This document shows, piece after piece, positions 15,931-24,275 of a DNA stretch of 57,492 bases. The position numbers and the translations under genes are program-made. The stretch comes from Cohnella caldifontis (lineage in GTDB: Bacteria; Bacillota; Bacilli; Paenibacillales; Paenibacillaceae): assembly GCF_029360585.1 (NCBI RefSeq), contig NZ_JAQZSJ010000007.1:185845-243336 (forward strand), read 5' to 3'. Under the pieces are notes generated by a model, which ran no database searches, was not told the origin of the DNA, and worked only from the letters and a program-made list of their open reading frames with translations. Every line of letters begins with the position of its first letter. Positions within the stretch are counted from its first letter, which is position 1.

Positions 15931-16902
15931 TCATTCGTTCGCGCGGGCGACCCGGAAGCTCTGGCCGTATCGGCCTCCTTCTCCCTTGACCTCCCAATTC
16001 CACTCCCCCGACGTCGTGTTTCCGGAAACGTGCCATGTCCAGGAAACGATTCCCGACTCATCCGCCGCCGCGGCGCCCAGATGCTTCGCCTGGCTCTGCC
16101 CGCTCTTGTACAAGACCGACAAATCGAGCACCGCTCCGGGCCGGGTGCGGAGCACCAATGTCGCCTTCCTCCCCGGCCGAACCGGATTCGGCTCCAAAGA
16201 CACGAATTCGACCGAAAGCGGATGTTCCTGCTCATCGGCTTGCCGTGCCTGCGAAGGAGTGCCCCCCGTCCATACCCGTTCCCTGGCGCTCGCCCGGACG
16301 GCAAGCGGCCGGCCGGTGAAAGGCACGCGAAACGGCAGCCGGTACTCGGCCTCGAGCGTAAGAAACGACTCCGAAGGATTTCCTTCCCGGGGCAGCTCGA
16401 CGGACACGATGCGGAAGCGGCCGGCCTTCAGCACTTCGGAATCCGCCAATTCCATCGTCAAACCAGCGAAGACCGGCTTTGCCGCTTCTCCTTCCGGCGT
16501 CCATTTCCCGTTCGCGAGAGGTTCGGCCCATTCCCGCAATGGCGAGGGCAGCCACTCGCCGTACTCGTCCAAAATTTCCTTCGCGCCATCCAACGAAAAG
16601 CCCGCTGCGGCTGTCGCCGGCTCCCTGTCTTCGGCCGTCTGCGCTCCTCCGTTATCCCGCATGAGGGAAATCGGGTACCAGGCCGACGCGGCCGTGCGGA
16701 CCGTCTGCGACAAAGCCCCTTGCAAAGCGATCATGATCACGGAAGTTTGAACGAGAAACAAGAGAAAAAACGCCAATAGAAGAAAAACGGGCATGACCAT
16801 GGCCGTCTCCAGCGTAACGCCGCCCCGATCCGCCGAATCCGATCCCTTCGCGGAAGCCGACCCCTTATTGATATGAACTGTCCGACACGAAAGCCGCCTC
16901 AT
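15931..16902 (-). CDS. TadE-like pseudopilin with beta-rich C-terminal domain
   Basis: A 323-residue protein with a short Arg-rich N terminus and the TadE-type GVTLETAMVMPVFLLLAFFLLFL segment (about 28-52), in which Glu follows the putative cleavage region. A large extracellular part ends in an Ig- or Ig-like-sounding beta region (PVRPGRKATLVLRTRPGAVLDLSVLYKSG...). The gene overlaps the end of the DUF5702 gene by 38 bp, indicating translational coupling. TadE/F proteins help localise or prime Flp pilus assembly; the extra domain is not one I can name. Confidence 0.8.
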   Translation of the reverse strand: MRRLSCRTVHINKGSASAKGSDSADRGGVTLETAMVMPVFLLLAFFLLFLVQTSVIMIALQGALSQTVRTAASAWYPISLMRDNGGAQTAEDREPATAAAGFSLDGAKEILDEYGEWLPSPLREWAEPLANGKWTPEGEAAKPVFAGLTMELADSEVLKAGRFRIVSVELPREGNPSESFLTLEAEYRLPFRVPFTGRPLAVRASARERVWTGGTPSQARQADEQEHPLSVEFVSLEPNPVRPGRKATLVLRTRPGAVLDLSVLYKSGQSQAKHLGAAAADESGIVSWTWHVSGNTTSGEWNWEVKGEGGRYGQSFRVARANE

Positions 16903-19141
16903 AACGATTCCCCTTCACCGTGCCCCCCAGCCTGCCGGTACGTCCCAGCGCCTTCATCAGTCCCGGAAAAAACCACAGCCGCAAGGAGGCCGTACCTTCC
17001 GCGCTAGCGTAAGTATAGGCCTCCGACAGGGACAGACCGGTCGCTTGTTCCATGACGGCGATCAAACGCGACACGCGAGCCGGAGCGTTCCCGTGCAGCA
17101 AATAAAACAATCGGAGGTAATCCGAGTACGACGTCTGCGCTTTCATGTATTTGGATAACGGAACCGAGTCCCGCTCCAGCAGCGAATGGATGTCCTGGAT
17201 CGCGTTGCGGATCCCGTAAACCACCGCGGCGGCCAAAATCAGCAGAGGATGCCCCAGGCTGCGGCTCTCGATCAACCCCTCCATCGTCCGGACCGCCAGG
17301 CGGAAAGCGAAAATCTCCGCGTACGCCGCGGCGATATTTCCCGTGGGATTGGCGAAGCCGTACAGCACGTATTCCATTTCCTGTCGCTCCAATGGCAAAG
17401 AAGAATTCTCTCCCTCCAACAACCGCTTGACGTCCGCCGGTGAAGAACGGGACAACCGCAATAACGCGTATTCCGAGAAATACAGGGAGTCCCGTAGACC
17501 GGCCGCGGCATCCGCCATCGCGTTTAACCATTCGTTCGTGTTTTTCATGGCCGCGTCTTTCCCCTCGAACGGGTCGGAAGCCGCGCGTTGTCCGGATGAA
17601 GCCTCCTCCTGCTGCCGGTTCCAAGCCAAGTTCTCCCGGGCCAAGCGGTCGGCCTGAACGAATGCCTCTTTTTCGTCCGGGTCCCCTTGACGGCCTCCCA
17701 GCTTACCGGACAGTCCGTTCCAAACTCCCCACTCTTTGTCCGCTTCTTGCTCCAAGGCTTTGCGTTCGCCGTCCCGTGCCCGGATCTTTTCGATTACCGA
17801 GCGGCGGTCCCGGATGACGGTGCCGTTCGAAGCGTAGGCTGCCGCAAAATCCGCCAACCGGTTCTGCAATCGATCGGCCGTCGCGAGCAGTTCTCCCTCC
17901 AAACCGGTTGAGCCCGGCACGTTCGAGAGAAACCCGGCCGCTTGGGCAGCGTCGCGCCCCAGTTCGCCGCCGGCGGATGACAAGGCCTGCAATTCCGTCC
18001 GGTACCCGTCGAAGAAGCCGTCGTCCCGCAGGAGCTGCGCGGCCGTCTGTCGGATCTCCTTCAGCACCCCCGCTTGGGCGGAATCCACCGTATCGTCAGC
18101 AACACCGTCAGTACCTCCTCCCCCCGGTCCCCCTTCGTTCGAACCCGGGGATTCGCTTGACGAGCCCTCTTCCACGATCGCTTTCATCTCCTCGTTCGTA
18201 TCCTGCGCTTGCTGCAAGGCACTCATCGCGAAGGCGGTTTTCTCCGGCACCTCGGCCAGAACGCGGGCGCTTGCCGAGCTCAATAAGCCGGCCAACCGGC
18301 TGACGCCGGACTCATAACCGCTGACGGCCATCAACAGTGATGGCGGTATGATGATGATCGGGGGAGCGGCGCCGCCGGCCCCCGAACTCGCCGCTTGCGC
18401 CATCTGCTCTTGCAGGCGTTGCAACGTTTGCCGCGCGGACACGTAGTCGGCGTACCGCAAGGCCGCATCCGCCAAATGCGCGGGTTCCCCGGCCGACCGC
18501 CTTCCCGACAAGGAAACCGGGGGATACGGAACGCGGTCCCGCAATCGATTCACCGCGGCCTCTCCCGCCTGGAGCTGAGCGGCCAGCGCCTGGTCCAGCG
18601 CCGCTTCCCGGCGGTCGTACGCCTTCCGCAGCCGTTCCAGACGGTCCACCGTCTCCGCCGCTTCCTTCACGGCCGGAGAGAGACCGCGGAAACGGCGGGC
18701 CAGCTCCAGCGCCAAATCGACGGGCGCTTTGATTTTCATTTCCTCCAATACTTGGCGCCGAAACACTTCATGGTCCGCGAGCGGCCGGCTTTCGGTGACG
18801 CCGGTATCCTTCCATTCCGCGTCCAAGTAGGGGAAGCCTTGCCCGGTTCGGCTCCCCGCGTATCCTTCCAACGTCTTCCGAAGCAAGCCGTTTCCGTCAT
18901 CGCCGCCGCGGATGAACAACCCGTATTTGTCATAGAATACGGGGTCGTAGGAGGCGAGAACCGAACGGACGCCGGAACGCATGGACAGGGCGGCCGAATG
19001 GCGGAACGCGGCGATGCGGGAGAAATCGATCAGCAGCGCGCCGAGCAGCACGATCGCGGCCGTGGCGGCAATGAAATAAACGGACACGCTTCCGCGCGCG
19101 GACGTACCGAAATGCCGGACCTTCCTTCCGAGCCGGGTCAT
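16865..19141 (-). CDS. DUF5702 / TadG-like pilus-assembly protein
   Basis: A 758-residue protein with a TadE/TadG-like N terminus: basic residues, then GSVSVYFIAATAAIVLLGALLIDFSRIAAF as a single membrane segment (about 18-45). It then has a very long extracytoplasmic region rich in charged and Ala/Leu heptads, likely with coiled coils (RLRKAYDRREAALDQALAAQL). The features fit DUF5702 proteins of Bacillota Tad loci. The ATG at 19141 overlaps the upstream stop as ATGA, so it is translationally coupled; the longer frame to 19372 overlaps tadE and is rejected. Confidence 0.82.
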   Translation of the reverse strand: MTRLGRKVRHFGTSARGSVSVYFIAATAAIVLLGALLIDFSRIAAFRHSAALSMRSGVRSVLASYDPVFYDKYGLFIRGGDDGNGLLRKTLEGYAGSRTGQGFPYLDAEWKDTGVTESRPLADHEVFRRQVLEEMKIKAPVDLALELARRFRGLSPAVKEAAETVDRLERLRKAYDRREAALDQALAAQLQAGEAAVNRLRDRVPYPPVSLSGRRSAGEPAHLADAALRYADYVSARQTLQRLQEQMAQAASSGAGGAAPPIIIIPPSLLMAVSGYESGVSRLAGLLSSASARVLAEVPEKTAFAMSALQQAQDTNEEMKAIVEEGSSSESPGSNEGGPGGGGTDGVADDTVDSAQAGVLKEIRQTAAQLLRDDGFFDGYRTELQALSSAGGELGRDAAQAAGFLSNVPGSTGLEGELLATADRLQNRLADFAAAYASNGTVIRDRRSVIEKIRARDGERKALEQEADKEWGVWNGLSGKLGGRQGDPDEKEAFVQADRLARENLAWNRQQEEASSGQRAASDPFEGKDAAMKNTNEWLNAMADAAAGLRDSLYFSEYALLRLSRSSPADVKRLLEGENSSLPLERQEMEYVLYGFANPTGNIAAAYAEIFAFRLAVRTMEGLIESRSLGHPLLILAAAVVYGIRNAIQDIHSLLERDSVPLSKYMKAQTSYSDYLRLFYLLHGNAPARVSRLIAVMEQATGLSLSEAYTYASAEGTASLRLWFFPGLMKALGRTGRLGGTVKGNRYEAAFVSDSSYQ

Positions 19142-19869
19142 TTCAGACCCTCCAGCACGCCGGCCGCCTGCTCCCGGTACGCACCCGCTCCCGAGCCCTT
19201 CGCCCGCATTTTCGCCCGGTAGTATCGGACCAAGTCGAACGAACGGATCATTTCCGGAGGTTCGGACACGAGGGATACGGCTTCGGACTTCCCGTCCCCG
19301 GACCAGCCCCATGCGGAGAGGACGTTCTGAAGACCGGCATCGGCGGTTTCCACCGTGACTTCCCGTTTCCACAGCCGGTTCCGATACATTGCGGTACCCG
19401 ATGCCCCGGTGCCGGAGAGCGATGCGGCGGATTTGCGCAGTTTCGTCTTTGCCAGCGACGTCCCCCCGTCGTCCACCTCACCCTGCTCACCGATCGGAAC
19501 TTGCGCCGCGTTGTCCGAGGCCGCCCGGCCGAACAGGCCAGAGAGCAAAACGTCATCTTTCAGCCGCCAGTACAGACCGTCATATTCCCCAGCCGGATAC
19601 GCCCCGGCGCGGAGCTCCGCGCTCGAATGCGGCCAAGCGAACGCCGCCTTCTCCGCCGCCTCGGCCGCGGAGAAGTACCCCAGGCAACGGACCAGGATCC
19701 AAACCGACAGGATAATCAGCATAAGCGTGATGAGCAGCACCCACGGAAAAATCATGGACGCCTCCAGGACGATCGATCCGTCTTCACCTCTCCCCCCTTG
19801 CCGTCCCCTGCGAAAACCGGACGTCTTCTTTTCCGATTCCTGCTTTTCCTCGCGGACGCACGCGGCCAT
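19138..19869 (-). CDS. TadE-like pseudopilin
   Basis: A 243-residue protein with a long basic N terminus (about 30 residues) followed by GSIVLEASMIFPWVLLITLMLIILSVWI, the TadE-type hydrophobic segment with Glu at the conserved position, and a soluble C-terminal domain of about 180 residues. It lies between flp and the DUF5702 gene, sharing a 4-bp ATGA overlap with the latter. It is likely a substrate of the TadV peptidase and a minor component of the pilus machinery. Confidence 0.83.
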   Translation of the reverse strand: MAACVREEKQESEKKTSGFRRGRQGGRGEDGSIVLEASMIFPWVLLITLMLIILSVWILVRCLGYFSAAEAAEKAAFAWPHSSAELRAGAYPAGEYDGLYWRLKDDVLLSGLFGRAASDNAAQVPIGEQGEVDDGGTSLAKTKLRKSAASLSGTGASGTAMYRNRLWKREVTVETADAGLQNVLSAWGWSGDGKSEAVSLVSEPPEMIRSFDLVRYYRAKMRAKGSGAGAYREQAAGVLEGLK

Positions 19870-19890
19870 CCCGCTTCCTCCTTCGGGGCG

Positions 19891-20172
19891 TTAATCGAAA
19901 ATCGTCTCCGCCTTGTCTTCCGCGGTGCCCATCAGGTTCTTCAGGAACTCCATGATCCAATCCTTGAACAGGATCGCGACCAGGATCAATACGGCGGCGA
20001 TCAGCACGATTTCGAGCGTGCCGATGCCCTCCTCCTCCCTCCAAAAACGGGCGAATCCCAGGCGGTTCCCTTTCCGAACGCGGTTATCCGAATCCCCCGG
20101 ACGGCGGCCTATCCAACGAACCCCATGACCAATTCGATCCAGCAGCGCAACTCCGGCTTTGCCAAAAACCAT
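19891..20172 (-). CDS. flp: Flp-type pilin (type IVb) with long leader
   Basis: A 93-residue prepilin. The pilin core GIGTLEIVLIAAVLILVAIL lies at residues 49-68. Cleavage after Gly49 would place Glu54 at +5, the hallmark of type IVb pilins, and give a mature pilin of about 44 residues ending in FLKNLMGTAEDKAETIFD. The leader of 49 residues is unusually long for Flp. I chose the start at 20172 because GGAGGG lies 6 nt upstream. It is between tadC and tadE, the classical place for the structural pilin in a Tad operon. Confidence 0.88.
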   Translation of the reverse strand: MVFGKAGVALLDRIGHGVRWIGRRPGDSDNRVRKGNRLGFARFWREEEGIGTLEIVLIAAVLILVAILFKDWIMEFLKNLMGTAEDKAETIFD

Positions 20173-20192
20173 ACCGATCCCTCCAAACGGTT

Positions 20193-21047
20193 TTATAAAG
20201 TCATCATGGCGGGAGCTCCGACCAACACGATGATCAACAGGAAAACGACGACGAGCGGAAACGCGAGCCGCGAGGACGCCATTTCCCCGAGCGTCTTGGC
20301 CGCGGCTTTGCGCTTGTCCCACATTTGGCGGTTCAGGTCGCGCAGGGCCGGCACGAGTTCTTCGCCGCCCCGCCGCGCGTTCATCAGCAGGACCGCCGAA
20401 AACAGATTCGCTTCGGGCAGCGCGCAGCGCCGTCCGAATTCCTCCATGGCGAAGGCCATGCTTTCGCCCCGGTCCATGGCGGACAAAGCGGCGCGGAGTT
20501 CTCCGTACAGCGGATGCGGATCCGGCAACGGCCGGCCTTCCACGCAGCGTTCCAAAGCCCGCCGCACGTTCTCGCCGGCATTCACCAGTACCAATAGCCT
20601 GCTGAGCATCACCGGCAATTCCATCAGCAGCTGGCGCTTTCTCGTCTCTACCTTCCGGCTCAAATCCCGGGCCCGCAGCCCCGGAAGACAGAAAGCGACC
20701 GCCGTACCCACCCCGCCGGCGAGCCAGCTGCCGGATACCGCGCCCAGCAGCCAAGCCGCCAACAGAGCGGCGTAAGCCATCCCCGCCGCTTCCGCCGCCC
20801 AACGCGCCAGCCGTTCCGGCGGACAGCTCCCTCCCTCCAGCAAAGCCAGCGAAATCCCGGTTCTCCGAAGCATCCCGTCCGCGAAATCGAACCCCCTCGC
20901 CCGCTTCACCCAGATCCGGAAAGGCGCCATCCTGTCGGGCCATCCCATCCGGCCGCCCGCTTGAGGCTTTCCCGCACCGCGAAGGCTATGGAGGTAGGTG
21001 ACGGCATATGCCAGGAGCAGGGCGGCAACCATGCCCAAACCCGCCAT
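20193..21047 (-). CDS. tadC: TadC-like type II secretion F-domain protein
   Basis: A 284-residue inner-membrane platform protein of the GspF family. N-terminal and central hydrophobic segments (AGLGMVAALLLAYAVTYL; MAYAALLAAWLLGAV) precede the cytoplasmic F domain (about 135-255; KRQLLMELPVMLSRLLVLVNAGENVRRALE), and a C-terminal helix (LAFPLVVVFLLIIVLVGAPAMM) follows. It starts 5 bp after the tadB stop and presumably forms the assembly platform together with TadB. Confidence 0.92.
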   Translation of the reverse strand: MAGLGMVAALLLAYAVTYLHSLRGAGKPQAGGRMGWPDRMAPFRIWVKRARGFDFADGMLRRTGISLALLEGGSCPPERLARWAAEAAGMAYAALLAAWLLGAVSGSWLAGGVGTAVAFCLPGLRARDLSRKVETRKRQLLMELPVMLSRLLVLVNAGENVRRALERCVEGRPLPDPHPLYGELRAALSAMDRGESMAFAMEEFGRRCALPEANLFSAVLLMNARRGGEELVPALRDLNRQMWDKRKAAAKTLGEMASSRLAFPLVVVFLLIIVLVGAPAMMTL

Positions 21048-21052
21048 GATTC

Positions 21053-21793
21053 CTACACCTCGATGCGCATGATTTTGGTCATCCACCAACAGCAGAGCCC
21101 GAGCAGCGCCAAACAGACGGCCAGCAGCAGCCAACCGGCTCCTTGGTGCAGCGGGGCCATGTACTCCGGGGCGAAAAACCCGAGAAACCCGATAAAGGCG
21201 AACGGCATCCCCATCATGATCCGGGCTTCGAAACGTTTCTGGGCGATCATGACGGCCACTTCCAGCTCGACCTCCAGCCGCTCCCCGATAAGTCCGGCCG
21301 TTCTGCGGACGATGTCCACCAAATCCCCTCCGGCCCTTTTGCATACCGCGAACGCCTCCGCGAAGCCGGTCACCTCCTCGAGCGCGGCCCTTCGGGAGAA
21401 ATCCCGAAGCAGACCTTCCAGCGGCTCTCCGTTGCGGATCCGATTCCCCATCGTCCGCACTTCCCGGAGCAGATCCGAAGCGGGATCGGCGATCAGCGGG
21501 GTCAGCTCGCGTTCCAGCGACAGAAAGGCGTTCTCTACCGATCGGCCGGCGGACAGCAGCGAGGACAACACCTGCAGCATCGAGTTGAAGTGAAGCCTGA
21601 GCTTCGAACGGCGCTTGCGAAGCAGCCGGTCCCGTAGCAGCCGCGGGTACAGCCATCCCGCGGGAGCCGCGGCGGCGGATACGACCGGATGGCGGCTCGC
21701 GAGCCATGCGGCGGCAAAGCTGACGGCGCAGCCAAGCGCGATGGCGCGGACGCGCTGCGCCCGGCTCAGCTCCAGGCGGGTATAGTCGGTCAT
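21053..21793 (-). CDS. tadB: TadB-like type II secretion F-domain protein
   Basis: A 246-residue paralogue of TadC with the F domain at about 70-190 (HFNSMLQVLSSLLSAGRSVENAFLSLERE...AEAFAVCKRAGGDL) and C-terminal membrane helices. The start codon directly follows the tadA stop (TGAATG), with GGAGGTGA inside the end of tadA, so translation is coupled. Confidence 0.92.
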   Translation of the reverse strand: MTDYTRLELSRAQRVRAIALGCAVSFAAAWLASRHPVVSAAAAPAGWLYPRLLRDRLLRKRRSKLRLHFNSMLQVLSSLLSAGRSVENAFLSLERELTPLIADPASDLLREVRTMGNRIRNGEPLEGLLRDFSRRAALEEVTGFAEAFAVCKRAGGDLVDIVRRTAGLIGERLEVELEVAVMIAQKRFEARIMMGMPFAFIGFLGFFAPEYMAPLHQGAGWLLLAVCLALLGLCCWWMTKIMRIEV

Positions 21794-23032
21794 TCAAGTC
21801 ACCTCCCGGAACCCGGCGAAACGGAGTTTATCGGCAATGGACAGTCGGCCGACCTTCACCAACGAGCCGACGACCCGGCCCTTTTCCTCTCCCGTCTCTT
21901 CGAATCGGTAGAGCGGCCTCAGCTCGATCTCTCCGTCCTTTAGTCCCGCCACTTCGCAAATCTCCGTCACCCTGCGGCTGCCGTCCCGGAACCGGCTCAG
22001 ATGGACGATGACGTCGATGGCCGACGCCACCTGCTTCCGAACGACCTGAACCGGCCAATCGACGCCGCTCAGCACCATCGATTCCAAGCGGGACAGCATG
22101 TCCCGCGGACCATTGGCGTGTCCCGTCGACAAGGAACCTTCGTGCCCCGTATTCATGGCCTGAAGCATGTCGAGCGCTTCCGCCCCCCGGACCTCCCCCA
22201 CGATGATCCGGTTGGGCCGCATCCGCAGGGAAGCCCGGATCAGCTCGGCCATCGCGATCCGCCCTTTGCCTTCGCTGTTGGCGTTGCGGGTCTCCATGGA
22301 TACCAGGTTGGACGCCCGCCGCAGCCGGAGCTCCGCCGCGTCTTCGATCGTGATGATGCGCTCGCCCGCCGGAATCCACTCGGACAAAGCGTTCAGGAAC
22401 GTCGTCTTGCCCGACCCGGTCCCTCCGCTGATAAACAGGTTGTATTTGGCGGCCACGAGAACCTGAAGCAGCTCTGCGGCCTCATCGGTTAAAGCCCCTA
22501 GCAAAATCAGCTCTTTCATCCCGAGGGGATGCTTCGGAAAACGCCGGATCGTCACGGTCGGCCCCTTCAAGGCGACGGGAGGCAGCACGACATGCACGCG
22601 GGAACCGTCCGGCAGCCGGGCGTCCACGATCGGGGAGGATTCGTTGACGATCCGGTTCACGCGGCCGACGATCGCCTGGATGAGATCTTCCAGCCGTTCT
22701 TGGGATTCGAACCGGATGCCCGACGGCAGGAGCTCCCCGTGCTTCTCGATGAAGATCTCGTCATGGCGGTTGATCATGATTTCCGTGATTTCCGGGTCTT
22801 CCAGCAAAGGCTGCAACGCATCCAAACCGCGGAACGAATGGAACAGCCGCTCGACCGCGGACTTGCGCTGGGAGGCCGTCAGCCGCCTGGCCCACTCCCG
22901 GCGGAACAACTCGGCTTCGATAAGCCGCCTGAGCTCCTCGTCCGATACGGCGTCGGCCCACGCGAGGCGCGAGCGGATATCCTCCCGCAGCGACTGGAGC
23001 TCATCCGTTTCGGATCCGCCGCCGTTCCCCAT
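21794..23032 (-). CDS. tadA: TadA/CpaF secretion ATPase
   Basis: A 412-residue hexameric ATPase that powers Flp pilus assembly. It has the N-terminal CpaF domain, Walker A GGTGSGKT (203-210), the Asp box near 230 (ITIEDAAELRL), Walker B with Glu280 in RIIVGEVRGAEALDML, and a His box around TGHEGSLSTGHANGP. It overlaps the end of tadZ by 32 bp. All motifs are intact. Confidence 0.95.
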   Translation of the reverse strand: MGNGGGSETDELQSLREDIRSRLAWADAVSDEELRRLIEAELFRREWARRLTASQRKSAVERLFHSFRGLDALQPLLEDPEITEIMINRHDEIFIEKHGELLPSGIRFESQERLEDLIQAIVGRVNRIVNESSPIVDARLPDGSRVHVVLPPVALKGPTVTIRRFPKHPLGMKELILLGALTDEAAELLQVLVAAKYNLFISGGTGSGKTTFLNALSEWIPAGERIITIEDAAELRLRRASNLVSMETRNANSEGKGRIAMAELIRASLRMRPNRIIVGEVRGAEALDMLQAMNTGHEGSLSTGHANGPRDMLSRLESMVLSGVDWPVQVVRKQVASAIDVIVHLSRFRDGSRRVTEICEVAGLKDGEIELRPLYRFEETGEEKGRVVGSLVKVGRLSIADKLRFAGFREVT

Positions 23033-24116
23033 CCGCGCTTGCTCCTTTCCCGCCCGTTTCCCAGCCCCATTCGTCCAGCAGCGCTTCCAGCGCGCCGCTG
23101 AAGGAAGCCGCGCCGAACATCCGGACGGGATCGTCCGACGCTTTCCACTGGGGGATATAAGGCAAGACGGCAGCCGGGGGCACCGGCAAATGCCAGCGAA
23201 GCGCCGACAGCCCCGGGCCCTGGCAGCGGAGAAACTGGACCCATGCGGCCCGCTCCTGCCACCACTCCTGCCAATAGCCGATCAGCCGCTCGGTTTTGGC
23301 CTGGGATTGCCAATCGTCCGGCACCAGCCAGACCGTCCGGTCGCTGAGCCCGATCAGCCGCGCGTGCCAGGGGCTCGTCCCGCTGTCGGGATCCGCCACG
23401 ATCAAGTCGTAACGTCCCGTCTCCCGCAGCCGCGCGACGAGCGATTCGAGCAGCTCCGGCGACATCGCCTCCCGCTCCCGGGGATGCTCGGGGGCGTCCA
23501 CGATGTCCGCCCGGAGGAACGGATGGTGCCGGATCGATCGCATCATCTGCTCCCCGAACCGCTCCGGCTCCGCCTGCAGCGCGTACAGCAGCCGGGACAG
23601 GCTGTCCGGCTCCGTCGTGCCGGTCAGGCGGAAGGTCGCGTTCAGCGGCTCCAGGTTCAGATACAGCGCCCGCAACCCTCTCTCGCCGGCCAGCCGGACC
23701 AGATTGAGCGCGGTCACGGTTTTGCCCGCGCCGCCGGAGGCCGAAAACACGGTCGCGACCTGGCCGTTCCCCCGGCCGGCGGCCGCGGCGCCCGCCAGCA
23801 TGCCCCGCAAAGCCGCCGCCACGCCGGGAAGCGGCTGGAATACGGCCACCTCGGGCCATTCTCCTCCCGCAACTCCCCGCTCTTCCGCCCAAACCCCGAT
23901 CCGCCTGACCCTTTTAAGCGGTTCCCCGACCCGTCGCACCCACTCCGGAGGGGCGATCAGCGCATCTACACCTTCCGGCTGCTGCAGTCGATGCCGCAGC
24001 GCCGGTTCATGGGTGAACGCCGACAGGTCCCACCCGGGCTCCACCTCGCGCAAATATTCGGCCAAGCGCACCGCGTAGTCCCGGTTCGGAATCGCGAACA
24101 CGATTTTCCGGGCCAT
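23001..24116 (-). CDS. tadZ: TadZ/CpaE-like pilus-positioning ATPase
   Basis: A 371-residue protein with an N-terminal atypical receiver-like region (1-110) and a C-terminal MinD/ParA-type ATPase. The P-loop is SASGGAGKT (about 126-133); the glycine-rich motif is present but the signature Lys of the deviant Walker A (KGGxGKT) is replaced by Ala/Ser. A later DLIVADPDSGT fits the Walker B position. TadZ proteins place the Tad machine at a cell site. The start at 24116 has GAGGAGGGAG upstream. It is the first gene of the ten-gene operon. Confidence 0.85.
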   Translation of the reverse strand: MARKIVFAIPNRDYAVRLAEYLREVEPGWDLSAFTHEPALRHRLQQPEGVDALIAPPEWVRRVGEPLKRVRRIGVWAEERGVAGGEWPEVAVFQPLPGVAAALRGMLAGAAAAGRGNGQVATVFSASGGAGKTVTALNLVRLAGERGLRALYLNLEPLNATFRLTGTTEPDSLSRLLYALQAEPERFGEQMMRSIRHHPFLRADIVDAPEHPREREAMSPELLESLVARLRETGRYDLIVADPDSGTSPWHARLIGLSDRTVWLVPDDWQSQAKTERLIGYWQEWWQERAAWVQFLRCQGPGLSALRWHLPVPPAAVLPYIPQWKASDDPVRMFGAASFSGALEALLDEWGWETGGKGASADGERRRIRNG

Positions 24117-24139
24117 GCTCTCCCTCCTCTCCCAACTCC

Positions 24140-24187
24140 GGAAAAAACAAAAAACCGCAAACCCCGGCATCGGCCGGAATTTGCGGT
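24140..24187 (-). terminator. Leader terminator between mannosidase and tadZ
   Basis: Read on the minus strand, ACCGCAAA and TTTGCGGT form an 8-bp outer stem, with an inner CCGGC/GCCGG stem and a CGAT loop, followed by TTTTTTGTTTTTT. It ends only about 24 nt before the tadZ ATG and lies downstream of the predicted tad promoter, so it can both end mannosidase transcripts and attenuate the Tad operon. Confidence 0.9.
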
Positions 24188-24233
24188 GCTTCCGCTTTTT
24201 CCTTATCGGCTTGCTATCCACTTGCGTATCGAA

Positions 24234-24262
24234 ATCTTACCACGCGTTTCCAATTCCGTCAA
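24234..24262 (-). promoter_or_regulatory. Sigma-A promoter of the Tad operon
   Basis: On the minus strand TTGACG (24262-24257), a 17-bp spacer and TAAGAT (24239-24234). It sits between the mannosidase stop and the leader terminator, giving an untranslated leader of about 110 nt for tadZ. No promoter fits between the terminator and tadZ. Confidence 0.75.
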
Positions 24263-24275
24263 CCGCGGCATGGCG

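Noticed and set aside
24117..24230. c-di-GMP or other known riboswitch in the tad leader
   Set aside because: A few bases resemble parts of known motifs, but the conserved core of the c-di-GMP classes is not present; only the terminator can be supported.
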